Positions 17,561 through 24,791 are shown, numbered from the stretch's first letter. The stretch: 64,000 bases of DNA from Anaerolineae bacterium (GCA_022842885.1 JALHOR010000003.1:50078-114077), one strand, 5' to 3'. Notes: generated by a model not told the origin, from the sequence alone. Numbers and translations: made by a program.

Positions 17561-17917
17561 TTATGGTTGATAGCGCAACAGTGTTAAATAATCTGTGCTT
17601 GGTATTACGGATGCATCATCATCTTTGAAAGTTATTCTCAATCCAACAAAATCATCAGCCCATGTTGCAATTTGAACGTGTTCATCAATCAAGGATTGAG
17701 TAATACGTTTAGCTAAACTTCTATGAACCCCTGTGTTTTTACCACCAACCTCAACAGGAATGTTTTGAAATTCTTCAGGATAGTTTTGAGCAAATGCGAT
17801 CGCTAGTTGATAAGCTGTAATGAATTTATAATGACGCACTCCTTCGTATCGATCATCCCGAATACTTTGCAATATGGTTATCAAATTGTTTTTGATTTCA
17901 TCATTCCACCAATCCAT
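17561..17917 (-). CDS. Hypothetical protein, first gene behind the T-box
   Basis: 118 residues, no recognised family. It begins MDWWNDEIKNNL and shows an N-terminal amphipathic helix, a conserved-looking GGKNTGVHRSLAKRITQSL helix and a beta-rich C-terminus (VGLRITFKDDDA). It has no signal peptide or membrane segment, so it should be cytoplasmic. It lies 18 bases upstream of pheS, on the same strand and downstream of the T-box terminator. That suggests it is induced by phenylalanine shortage. Composition looks like that of normal coding sequence, but it has more A/T-ending codons than pheS, so it may be a recent arrival. Confidence 0.65.
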   Translation of the reverse strand: MDWWNDEIKNNLITILQSIRDDRYEGVRHYKFITAYQLAIAFAQNYPEEFQNIPVEVGGKNTGVHRSLAKRITQSLIDEHVQIATWADDFVGLRITFKDDDASVIPSTDYLTLLRYQP

Positions 17918-17978
17918 ATTGTTACCTTTCCCATTTTTATGGCTGACTATGGCTCAAAAGACTTGGCGTACCATGTCT

Positions 17979-18062
17979 ACTTATTTCAAAAATCTTGTTT
18001 GCAGGGGCGAGGCATGCCTCGCCCCTACAATAACGCATTTTTCACGCAATCTGAACATAGGC
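17979..18062. repeat. Palindromic element with flanks, between the T-box and its first gene
   Basis: TTATTTCAAAAAT flank, a perfect 24-bp palindrome with arm AGGGGCGAGGCA (18003-18026), then CAATAACGCA and TTTTCACGCAATCTGAACATAG. This is the same arrangement as at 24627-24703. A degenerate AGCTAAAAGC run (18081-18116) follows. The element lies inside the leader of the pheS operon. Confidence 0.75.
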
Positions 18063-18126
18063 GAAAAAATTGCTTTTTGGAGCTAAAAGCTAATAGCCAA
18101 TGACTAACAGCTAACAAAATAAACGC

Positions 18127-18168
18127 AAAAACGCCCTCGCCCCCATACAAACCACAGGGACGAGAGCG
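18127..18168 (-). terminator. T-box intrinsic terminator
   Basis: On the minus strand CGCTCTCGTCCC pairs with GGGCGAGGGCG (G-U pairs allowed) across a short loop and is followed by TTTTT. The 5' arm overlaps the segment needed for the antiterminator, which is the standard switch arrangement. Confidence 0.85.
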
Positions 18169-18453
18169 TAGAATCTCCCGCGATACCACCCTGATTCAGC
18201 GCACGATAATCATTTAATGCGCTGCACCTCATTAACCCCGATAACGCCGGGTACGGCGGAGCAGACTACTGGCGGCACAACCGCGTTCACCTGTCGGCTC
18301 GGAAGGGAATTTTACTCGCAGTCTCTATCAGGGTTTCCAGCCTATTGACCCCGACTCTCTGGTGATACTGGCGCATAGCGCGAGAGTAAACTGGCTTCGT
18401 CAACGCCTTTAAAAGTGTGGAATTGCTAGATAATATCCAGCAAATCTGAACAC
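18128..18453 (-). promoter_or_regulatory. T-box riboswitch leader, probably tRNA-Phe specific
   Basis: Read on the minus strand, the leader contains the hallmark T-box AGGGTGGTATCGCGG (18179-18194 region), which base-pairs with the tRNA acceptor end and builds the antiterminator. Upstream are GTTGACGAAGCCAG and AGAGAGTCGG (Stem I distal features), a CGCCG/CGGCG Stem III hairpin and GAGGTG before the antiterminator. A TTC triplet at 18307-18309, in AAAATTCCCTTCCGAGC, sits where the specifier codon is expected and would read tRNA-Phe. pheS and pheT downstream fit that. An unusual extra hairpin (CAGCGCA/TGCGCTG) lies between GAGGTG and the T-box. The specifier assignment is inferred. Confidence 0.9.
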
Positions 18454-18459
18454 CCTCTG

Positions 18460-18489
18460 AATATAATCTGAACGATTTCTGGCTGTCAA
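18460..18489 (-). promoter_or_regulatory. Promoter of the T-box/pheS operon
   Basis: On the minus strand TTGACA, 18 bases, TATATT: near-consensus sigma-70 elements. A transcript would start near 18453 and run straight into the T-box leader. Confidence 0.75.
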
Positions 18490-18564
18490 GTACCAAATTC
18501 CTGTAAAATACCCCTGTTGAACCCTTGCGATACTTCAAAAACTTTTTACAATAAATGTAAACTC

Positions 18565-18593
18565 TTGACAGCTACCTAAAACCAGCATAGTAT
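18565..18593 (+). promoter_or_regulatory. Strong promoter of the HTH gene
   Basis: TTGACA, 17 bases, TAGTAT. It is followed at 18598-18605 by AAGGAGGT, a near-perfect ribosome binding site, five bases before the ATG at 18611. It is divergent from the T-box promoter. Confidence 0.8.
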
Positions 18594-18610
18594 ATACAAG
18601 GAGGTACAGA

Positions 18611-18829
18611 ATGAAGACAGAAACCCAAAAACTGCACATAGAACCAGGTGCAGTCTACTCACGGCAAGAAGCGGCTGAAGCCTTGGGAATTAGTCTGAGT
18701 ACACTCAAGCGCCTTATCAAGAAAGGTCATTTGACGGTCAGCAAACCAGGTGGGATGCGCCGGGTGTTTATCACTGGCGAAAGCGTCTTGGCAATGCTCG
18801 ACTCGACAAAAATCGAAAAAGGTGCTTAA
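18611..18829 (+). CDS. Excisionase/MerR-like helix-turn-helix protein
   Basis: 72 residues. The segment VYSRQEAAEALGISLSTLKRLIKKGHL followed by basic and Phe-Ile residues is the helix-turn-helix of the excisionase-type (HTH_17) family, which binds DNA and often acts in phage/plasmid excision or as a small regulator. The full protein is little more than this domain. It has the strongest expression signals of the window: a consensus promoter and AAGGAGGT. It stands at the head of a group of small unknown genes, so it may regulate them or be the remnant of an integrated element. No integrase gene is visible nearby. Confidence 0.85.
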   Translation: MKTETQKLHIEPGAVYSRQEAAEALGISLSTLKRLIKKGHLTVSKPGGMRRVFITGESVLAMLDSTKIEKGA

Positions 18830-18838
18830 ATATCAAGC

Positions 18839-19402
18839 GTGGGTAACACCACCTTGAAACACAGAGCTAAAACGTTAGTCACTGGCTCACCAATATCTGG
18901 CAAGGAACACGCCGTTTTTGAAGAAGTTGTTCCAGTGTATCGCAAATTATTTTATCAACCCAATTCGCATTCATCTAAGGAGTGCGTTGCCAATCGCAGC
19001 GTAAAGGACATCATGACCACCATTATTCGTTCACTCAAACCAGCAGCATATCGGCATTCGATACCGCTGCGCGGATTCGCCCTCAACATAGGCGAATCGG
19101 CGGGGCTGTCCCCTGTGTTTGCGGGACGGCTGTCGGCAGTACCATTCGGCAGATTATTCAGCCGCATAGGCATCTTGAATCTCAATGGCTTCGGTAGTCA
19201 ATTGGATAAAACGACGAAACAACATGGTGATGATGATAACGCGCAAGCGAATTGGTATAACGCAGCTTTCGTGCTAATGGCAGTGGTCAGTGGCTTTAAT
19301 GCCATGCTAGATGATTTGCCGTATGTGTTGGGTGGCGAAAGCCCGGCGACGCGCATTAATAGGTGTTGGTCTCAGATGTTACCAGGAGGAAGTTGCCCCT
19401 AA
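18839..19402 (+). CDS. Hypothetical protein, doubtful start
   Basis: Open frame of 187 codons starting GTG, without a convincing ribosome site. An internal ATG at 19013 has AAAGGA eight bases upstream and would give 130 residues; I consider that start equally likely. The product shows no recognised domain; one weak hydrophobic stretch (NAAFVLMAVVSGFNAML) is present. It is followed by a strong terminator at 19450, which suggests that something in this stretch is transcribed. It may be a protein gene, or an untranslated RNA behind the HTH gene. Confidence in coding is low. Confidence 0.35.
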   Translation: MGNTTLKHRAKTLVTGSPISGKEHAVFEEVVPVYRKLFYQPNSHSSKECVANRSVKDIMTTIIRSLKPAAYRHSIPLRGFALNIGESAGLSPVFAGRLSAVPFGRLFSRIGILNLNGFGSQLDKTTKQHGDDDNAQANWYNAAFVLMAVVSGFNAMLDDLPYVLGGESPATRINRCWSQMLPGGSCP

Positions 19403-19449
19403 AACGGGCAAAAAACAACTGGAAAACATCCAACCTCGTGCAGAAAAAA

Positions 19450-19488
19450 GGGGTATGAGACGAACACAACGCTCATACTCCTTTTTTT
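19450..19488 (+). terminator. Strong intrinsic terminator
   Basis: GGGGTATGAG and CTCATACTCC form a 10-bp stem (one G-T pair) with a 12-base loop, followed by seven T. AAAAAA precedes it, so it could act on both strands. It should end the transcript that starts at the HTH promoter. Confidence 0.85.
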
Positions 19489-19524
19489 ATTTTGGAAAAA
19501 ATGCAACCAGGGTGAAGATACACA

Positions 19525-19800
19525 ATGATGAGCCACAACCGTCCAGAACTGATGAACACTGTTATTCTGCCTGGCAGCGTGGAACGCCTGAACGAAACGT
19601 TGGAGATGTTGGATGAACTCCATGATGCCGTGAGCGAAGGCAGCATAACGACCTTTACCGATGTGAATGCGACTGAATTAGAAAATTGGCTGCGCGAAGT
19701 GATGTATATGGCGCAGGAAACCTTACACGAAATCCAGAAGACCAAAACGCAGCGAAAACCGGCGCTGCGAATTGTCGAAAAAGTAAATCGAGCCGGCTAG
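19525..19800 (+). CDS. Small acidic helical protein of unknown function
   Basis: 91 residues, start at ATGATG with a GGTGAAG upstream that is a passable ribosome site. The product is mostly helical (ERLNETLEMLDELHDAV, NWLREVMYMAQETLHEIQ) with a basic tail (KTKTQRKPALRIVEKV). No family is recognised. The acidic body and basic tail would fit a small DNA- or protein-binding factor, but this is inference. It lies just downstream of a terminator and upstream of another small gene with a very good ribosome site. Confidence 0.6.
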   Translation: MMSHNRPELMNTVILPGSVERLNETLEMLDELHDAVSEGSITTFTDVNATELENWLREVMYMAQETLHEIQKTKTQRKPALRIVEKVNRAG

Positions 19801-19823
19801 AGCAAGGTGGTGGAGGGAGGAAT

Positions 19824-19988
19824 ATGGCGAGCGAATCAGCCAACGGATGTTACGGCGCAACAAGCGACCCAGATGGGCGCCTCCCACTAATGTATGGGGG
19901 CGCGAAGCGAACACAAATCAAGAGAGCTAACGTTCCTGACGGACAAACACCACACTTTGGAATGCGTTTTATTGGTAGTAACGGATGA
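19824..19988 (+). CDS. Very small protein (54 aa) with strong ribosome site
   Basis: The ATG at 19824 is preceded by GGAGGGAGGA, an excellent ribosome site. The product of 54 residues contains CYGATSDPDG and KRTQIKRANVPDG segments, no signal peptide and no membrane segment. No family is recognised. It begins 24 bases after the preceding gene, with which it is probably cotranscribed. The good ribosome site argues for real translation; the sequence itself is uninformative. Confidence 0.45.
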   Translation: MASESANGCYGATSDPDGRLPLMYGGAKRTQIKRANVPDGQTPHFGMRFIGSNG

Positions 19989-20097
19989 GTGATAACGCAC
20001 GAGAACAGTTTTATCGTTAGCTAAAGCACATTGACAACTAAAATCGTTAGGCAAACTTCCATGGATGACTTGCCGTATTGTGACAGTAAACCAGTTG

Positions 20098-20172
20098 GGT
20101 GGCAGAGCGCATCACGCACACGCGATGACGGTACAAATGAGATTGGTTCCACGCTTTGCCACCTGTTTTTTT
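20098..20172 (+). ncRNA. Structured RNA or elaborate terminator
   Basis: GGTGGCA plus AGCG pairs with CGCT plus TGCCACC around a single 1x1 mismatch, and the 3' arm runs into TGTTTTTTT. The enclosed ~42 bases can form two small hairpins (CATC/GATG and GGTAC/GTTCC with one mismatch). This is more complex than an ordinary terminator. The flanks carry three copies of ATCGTTAG (20013, 20043, 20226). It may be the 3' end of a small RNA. The remainder of 19989-20349 holds only the promoter and operator listed next. Confidence 0.45.
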
Positions 20173-20258
20173 GCAGCTTAAAATCTTTATAAAGACTCTT
20201 TTCTTCTAAATCCCAGTTCATCCAAATCGTTAGAAAATCCTTTTGTTAAAGGGTTTAA

Positions 20259-20287
20259 CTGACTATTAAACTGAGTTGCGGTATAAT
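20259..20287 (+). promoter_or_regulatory. Promoter candidate of the HNH gene
   Basis: CTGACT, 17 bases, TATAAT. The -10 box is perfect and the -35 box moderate. It lies 62 bases upstream of the GTG start. Confidence 0.55.
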
Positions 20288-20309
20288 TGTGAGAATAGTG
20301 GCGTGAGTG

Positions 20310-20325
20310 TGTGATGTAATTCACA
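20310..20325. promoter_or_regulatory. Perfect CRP/FNR-type palindrome downstream of the promoter
   Basis: TGTGA, TGTAAT, TCACA: an exact match to the classical CRP-family half sites and spacing. It lies about 16-30 bases after the predicted transcription start of the HNH gene, a position that would favour repression. Confidence 0.55.
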
Positions 20326-20349
20326 AAATGAATGAAAGGGCATTAAACT

Positions 20350-20943
20350 GTGTCCGGCAGCACTACCATCCAAAATCGTGTATTGCTCTTAAACGGCAGC
20401 ACTTGGGAACCGTTGGCGGTCATTACGGTAGCACGGGCGTTGAATTTGCTGATGGCGGGTAAAGCGATTATTGTGGAAGAAACAGGCGTTTTTTTGCGGA
20501 CGGTGCGCGAAAAATTTGCCATTCCTTCGGTCATTGCTTTGCAAACGTATATTAATGTGCCGCGCCGCCGAGCGCATTGGAGTCGGCGTGGGGTCTTGGT
20601 GCGGGATGGCTATATCTGTATTTATTGTGGGGTTCGTCCGGGAGCAATTGTGAAAAATAAAGTGGTTGCCCGCAGCGATATGACGGTAGACCATATCTTG
20701 CCGCGCTCACGGGGGGGCAAAGATACTTGGACGAATACTGCCTGTGCTTGTGCGGATTGCAATCATCGCAAAGGCGATAAACTCCCCAATGAAGCTGGGC
20801 TGAAATTGCGCTGGGAGCCAAAGACGCCGCGCACCAGTTATCTTGTCATTGCCCTCGGCACGGGTCCGGCGGTGTGGCGCAGGTATATTGAATTTGAGAG
20901 TTTAGACGTTGGCGATGATACCAACAACAGCAGGGGTGAATAG
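20350..20943 (+). CDS. HNH endonuclease family protein
   Basis: 197 residues, GTG start. The HNH core is TVDHILPRSRGGKDTWTNT (catalytic D114-H115, Asn about 129) followed by CADCNHRKGDK. Four cysteines in two pairs (C90/C93 and C134/C137) should bind zinc. The N-terminal ~75 residues (VLLLNGSTWEPLAVITVARA) match the common chromosomal HNH proteins of Chloroflexi, Actinobacteria and cyanobacteria, whose substrate is not established. The gene ends inside its own terminator. It lies between the accessory island and the division cluster. Confidence 0.88.
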   Translation: MSGSTTIQNRVLLLNGSTWEPLAVITVARALNLLMAGKAIIVEETGVFLRTVREKFAIPSVIALQTYINVPRRRAHWSRRGVLVRDGYICIYCGVRPGAIVKNKVVARSDMTVDHILPRSRGGKDTWTNTACACADCNHRKGDKLPNEAGLKLRWEPKTPRTSYLVIALGTGPAVWRRYIEFESLDVGDDTNNSRGE

Positions 20944-20966
20944 TCTATTCACCCCTGTTTGCTTTT
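20931..20966 (+). terminator. Terminator overlapping the HNH stop codon
   Basis: CAGGGGTGAATA, three-base loop, TATTCACCCCTG: a perfect 12-bp stem, followed by TTTGCTTTTT. The stop codon TAG lies in the stem and loop. Confidence 0.85.
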
Positions 20967-21065
20967 TGGGGTAGGGCAATTTTCATAAACTGGGGTTTTC
21001 CCGGTGGTTTACCCATGCAAGCGCGTACTATAATGAATCGCGCTGGTTGTAGTTGGCGCATATAC

Positions 21066-21165
21066 TCTGAAAATAGTGCTGAGTGCTGAGGACTAAGTGC
21101 TGAGTCAAAAACCGCATGTTACTTAGCTATTGGTCAAACTACCCATTTTCATTTCAGGGCGTGAT
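21066..21165. repeat. TGCTGAG run with conserved neighbours
   Basis: CTGAAAATAGTGCTGAG starts a TGCTGAG/GACTAAG run, followed by TCAAAAACCGCATGTTACTTAG. The same order (CTGAAAATAGTGCTGAGTCAAATACTGCATGTCATTTAG) occurs at 28551-28592. The rest of 20967-21231 shows no gene. Confidence 0.6.
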
Positions 21166-21231
21166 GCCATTTCATAGCAACTCTTTAGTGTGTAGACAAT
21201 CCAATACAGTTTGATTTTACTGTGATCATTT

Positions 21232-21699
21232 ATGACCCAAGATAGTTTTCAACACACATTAGAACGGTTTGGCTGGAATACCCGCAATCAGGCGTTGGCA
21301 TTAATCGTGCCGGGTTTGTTGATTGCCTTGGTTTTTGCCGGGCTATATCTCTCGCAAGTGGCGTCTTTTGCCACCACCAATCGCCAGATTGAAGAATTGA
21401 TTGCAGAACGTGACCGCTTAGAACGCCAGAATGAACAACTGCGCGGGGAGATTGCCGCCTTAGAGACGATGCCCCGTTTACTCTCCCATGCTGAAGGATT
21501 GGGTTTTCGTCCAGCAACGGCGACGGATATTGAATATTATGTGATTGATGGCTATAACCCCAATCGTTCCCGAACCGTTGTGCCACCGGATGCCAATGAT
21601 AATTTCCAGCAAGCGGCGGTCTATGATGAGACCTTTAGTGGTTGGTTGCAGCAGCAATGGGATTCGCTGCAACAGCAGTTTGCAAATTTTGGGGGATAA
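21232..21699 (+). CDS. ftsL: FtsL/DivIC-like septum formation protein
   Basis: 155 residues. A cytoplasmic N-terminus of about 20 residues is followed by one membrane segment (LALIVPGLLIALVFAGLYL) and a coiled coil (TNRQIEELIAERDRLERQNEQLRGEIAALE), the architecture of FtsL/DivIC (septum formation initiator family). These bitopic proteins join FtsQ and activate FtsI/FtsW at the division site. The C-terminal ~60 residues (after IDGYNPN) form an extra extracytoplasmic tail of unknown role. The gene sits just upstream of ftsI, the standard place for ftsL. Low sequence conservation in this family means the name rests on structure and position. Confidence 0.75.
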   Translation: MTQDSFQHTLERFGWNTRNQALALIVPGLLIALVFAGLYLSQVASFATTNRQIEELIAERDRLERQNEQLRGEIAALETMPRLLSHAEGLGFRPATATDIEYYVIDGYNPNRSRTVVPPDANDNFQQAAVYDETFSGWLQQQWDSLQQQFANFGG

Positions 21700-21704
21700 G
21701 AGCG

Positions 21705-23480
21705 ATGGCAACTACAACAACCCGCACTGGGCTGACTCAGACAGACATCATTAATCGGCGCTTGCCATTGGTGATTTTATTTTTGGTGGTGATGGCATCA
21801 TTTTTGTTGGTGCGTGTTTCGCAGTATCAGTGGTTGCCCCCAGAAGTCGAGCGTGAATTTCAACTTCGCAGCGCCCAAAATACCAATTCTGTGCGGCGCT
21901 TGCCCGCAGAACGTGGTGTCATCTATGACCGCGATGGTCAGCCCTTGGCAGTAAATACCATTCAATATGAAATTGGCGTGAGTCCGAATTTGATTTTGTC
22001 CGATAGACGGCGCGAAGTGGCGGCGAATCTGGGCTTAATTCTGGGTCTCGATGAATTTGCGCTCTATCAGCAAATTGACCTGCAAGAGCAATCGTGGGTG
22101 TTGGTGGCTCGCCCGGTAACAGCCGATTTGGGGCAGCAAATCGCAGATTTAGACATGTTAGGCGTGGTGATTAACCCGCTATCAAAACGCTTTTATCCGC
22201 AAGGGACACTCGCCGCCCCGTTGATTGGCTTCGTGATTGAAGCGGAAAACAATACTCGCGGCGCGATTGGCGTGGAAGGGTCGTATAATGCCCAACTCGC
22301 CGGGCGCGTTTTGGAACAAGAAGTGAGCAATGTGCCATTCCAACTGCCAACGGATGCGGATGGCAGTCAGCGCGGCATGGATGTGGTGTTGACGATTGAC
22401 CGTGATGTGCAGTTTTGGGTGGAATTTGAACTGACTAAAGCGGTGCAAGAGACGAATGCTACAGGTGGCAGCATCATTGTGATGAATCCACGCAATGGCG
22501 ATATTTTGGGGATGGCGAGTTATCCCGGTTTTGATGCCAATAATATTGCCGGGATTGAAGACCCCAAACTGCTGCAAAATCCCGCAATTTCCGGTGTTTA
22601 TGAACCCGGCTCCGTCATGAAAGTGCTGACGATGGCGGGGGCGCTGAACAGTGGCACGATTACACCGCAGTGGACATATAATGACCAAGGCGTTTTGAAC
22701 GTGGGGGGTATCGCCGTTCAGAACTGGGATAGAAGCGCCTATGGCATTGTTGATGCGACGACGGCACTGGCAAAATCGCTGAATATTGGCATGGCGACAA
22801 TTGCGCTGGAAATGGGACAAGAACGATTTTATACGGCACTGCGTGATTTTGGCGTTGGGCAGCGCACCGGTGTGGATTTACCCGGCGAAGAATCGGGGAT
22901 TCTGAAAGTTCCCGGCGACCCCGATTGGAGCGAGAGCAATCTTGCTACCAATAGCTTTGGGCAAGGGGTATCGCTGACCCCGTTGCAAATGATTACCGCC
23001 GTCTCCGCTATTGCCAATGATGGGCTGATGATGCAACCGCGCGTCGTCTTGCAAATTGTGGATGGCGAAAATGTCGTCAATGCCCAACCGTCTGCCATTC
23101 GGCGCGTCATCACTGCCGAAACTGCCGAAATTGTCACCCAAATGATGATTCGGGCGGTGACGGAAGAAGGCGGCGGCGTGCCATTGGCACAAATCCCCGG
23201 TTATGTGATTGCCGGCAAAACCGGTACAGCCGAAATTCCATCGCCCACAGGCTACGAATTTGGCACCTCCATTGCGTCGTTCATTGGCTTTTTCCCGGCA
23301 GATGACCCCCAAGTGATTATCCTCATCAAACTCGACCGTCCTGCTGGTTATTGGGGAAGTCAGGTAGCAGCCCCTATCTTTAAGCGCATGGCAGAGCGTC
23401 TCGTGCTGCTGTTGGGCATTCCCACCGATGATGTGCGTCAAGCACTCACCGCCGCTGGTGGCATTGTGACGGAGCGTTAA
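21705..23480 (+). CDS. ftsI: Division-type peptidoglycan transpeptidase (PBP, FtsI family)
   Basis: 591 residues from the ATG at 21705; the longer upstream frame overlaps the preceding gene. One N-terminal membrane segment (about 20-37) is followed by a PBP dimerisation domain (RGVIYDRDGQPLA) and a transpeptidase domain with all three motifs: SVMK (S303, K306), SLN (358-360) and KTGT (505-508). It cross-links septal peptidoglycan outside the membrane and works with FtsW. The gene is six bases after the ftsL-like gene and two before mraY, so this is a tight operon. No PASTA domain is seen at the C-terminus. Confidence 0.93.
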   Translation: MATTTTRTGLTQTDIINRRLPLVILFLVVMASFLLVRVSQYQWLPPEVEREFQLRSAQNTNSVRRLPAERGVIYDRDGQPLAVNTIQYEIGVSPNLILSDRRREVAANLGLILGLDEFALYQQIDLQEQSWVLVARPVTADLGQQIADLDMLGVVINPLSKRFYPQGTLAAPLIGFVIEAENNTRGAIGVEGSYNAQLAGRVLEQEVSNVPFQLPTDADGSQRGMDVVLTIDRDVQFWVEFELTKAVQETNATGGSIIVMNPRNGDILGMASYPGFDANNIAGIEDPKLLQNPAISGVYEPGSVMKVLTMAGALNSGTITPQWTYNDQGVLNVGGIAVQNWDRSAYGIVDATTALAKSLNIGMATIALEMGQERFYTALRDFGVGQRTGVDLPGEESGILKVPGDPDWSESNLATNSFGQGVSLTPLQMITAVSAIANDGLMMQPRVVLQIVDGENVVNAQPSAIRRVITAETAEIVTQMMIRAVTEEGGGVPLAQIPGYVIAGKTGTAEIPSPTGYEFGTSIASFIGFFPADDPQVIILIKLDRPAGYWGSQVAAPIFKRMAERLVLLLGIPTDDVRQALTAAGGIVTER

Positions 23481-23482
23481 GG

Positions 23483-24511
23483 ATGGATACACAACTACCT
23501 TTGGCGCTTTCGGTCGGTGGAGTCACGTTTTTGCTTGGGGTGATTTGGGGCAGCCCTTTCGTTGAGATTTTGCGCCGCCTAAAAATTGGCAAGCAAATTC
23601 GCGCTGAAATCATGGATAAACATCACGGTAAAATTGGCACCCCCACGATGGGCGGCATCATGATTGTGCTGCCTGTGGTCGTCATTACGTTGGCACTGAA
23701 TATTGCCCGCATTGTGCAGACGGGCAGCGGCGCAAGTATTTTGCTGCCTTTGGGCGTTTTCGTCAGTTTTGCGGCATTGGGCATGATAGATGATTGGGAA
23801 GGCATCCAAAATTCACGCGGGATGACAGGTTATGGTCTGCCAGCGCGAGTCAAATTTGCGTTTCAGTTGGTGCTGGCATTGATCACTTCGGTGGTGTTAT
23901 CGCAATACGAAGGTGGTTTTGAATTTGCCAACACGCTTAAACTACCGCTGCTGCCCGCATTAATTCCCCTATCCCCGATTATTTTTATTGGTATCAGCAC
24001 ATTTATCATTGTGGGTATGTCCAACGCAGTGAATTTGACCGACGGCTTAGATGGGTTGGCGGGCATCATTACCGCTAGCGCCTTTGCGGCGTATGGCGTG
24101 ATTGCTTTTTTGCAGGGGCAAATTTATTTAGTCGAATTTAGTTTTATTATTGTGGGGGCATGTTTTGCCTTCCTGTGGTATAACGCGCATCCGGCACAAT
24201 TGTTTATGGGCGATACCGGGTCATTGGCGTTGGGGGCGACATTGGGCGTGGTATCGGTAATGACGGGCGAATGGTTGCTGCTACCCGTGATTGCGATTGT
24301 GCCAGTGGTGGAAACCCTAAGCGTGATGTTGCAAGTGGCATCGGCAAAATTTTCGCGGCGCTATTTGGGACAAGATATTCGCCCATTCCGGCGCACTCCA
24401 ATTCATCACCATTTTGAATTGGGCGGCTGGAGCGAGACGCAAGTCGTGCAGCGTTTTTGGTTGGTGGGCTTGTTGAGCGCGATGGTGGGCGTGGCGTTGG
24501 CGTTGTTATAA
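23483..24511 (+). CDS. mraY: Phospho-MurNAc-pentapeptide translocase
   Basis: 342 residues, about ten membrane segments. Transfers phospho-MurNAc-pentapeptide from UDP to undecaprenyl phosphate, giving lipid I at the inner face of the membrane. Diagnostic motifs are DKHHGKIGTPTMGG near the N-terminus, NAVNLTDGLDGLA, FMGDTGSLALG and RRTPIHHHFELGGW. It follows ftsI by two bases and is separated from murD by a 280-base repeat-rich spacer, where the operon may be split. murE and murF, usually between ftsI and mraY, are absent here. Confidence 0.97.
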   Translation: MDTQLPLALSVGGVTFLLGVIWGSPFVEILRRLKIGKQIRAEIMDKHHGKIGTPTMGGIMIVLPVVVITLALNIARIVQTGSGASILLPLGVFVSFAALGMIDDWEGIQNSRGMTGYGLPARVKFAFQLVLALITSVVLSQYEGGFEFANTLKLPLLPALIPLSPIIFIGISTFIIVGMSNAVNLTDGLDGLAGIITASAFAAYGVIAFLQGQIYLVEFSFIIVGACFAFLWYNAHPAQLFMGDTGSLALGATLGVVSVMTGEWLLLPVIAIVPVVETLSVMLQVASAKFSRRYLGQDIRPFRRTPIHHHFELGGWSETQVVQRFWLVGLLSAMVGVALALL

Positions 24512-24791
24512 ACAGTGCTGAGGACTAAGTGCTGAGTGCTGAGTCTTTGGGATTGTCAAAATAGAGCAAGTTAAAAGTAGAAAGTTAAAAGGGATGCATT
24601 TGGAGGAAATTTTATTCGAAGTTATTTCAAAATTTGATTTTTCGTAGGGGCGAGGCATGCCTCGCCCCTACAATACCGCATTTTCACGCAATCTGAATAT
24701 GAGCCAACATTGAAATAAGTTCGACAATCTTATACTCATGGCTGATGGCTAACACCTAACAGCCGAAAGCGAACAGCTAAAAGCTATTCTT
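24512..24791. repeat. Repeat-filled spacer between mraY and murD
   Basis: Contains a TGCTGAG-type run (24513-24543), a GTTAAAAGTAGAAAGTTAAAAG run (24569-24592), the best-preserved palindromic element (TTATTTCAAAATTTGATTTTT flank, 28-bp palindrome with arm GTAGGGGCGAGGCA at 24644-24671, tail CACGCAATCTGAATATGAG to about 24703), and an AACAGCCGAAAGCGAACAGC run (24740-24785). No gene or clear promoter is seen. Confidence 0.8.

Noticed and set aside
18287..18538. 83-codon minus-strand ORF
   Set aside because: It lies across the T-box leader and its promoter; the RNA structure explains the sequence.
20098..20163. tRNA-like acceptor stem GGTGGCA/TGCCACC
   Set aside because: No T arm, no anticodon arm and no CCA context; the T7 tail points to a terminator or small RNA.
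22182..22820. 212-codon minus-strand ORF
   Set aside because: Antisense to ftsI, rich in His/Arg/Asn as expected of a shadow frame, no family features.
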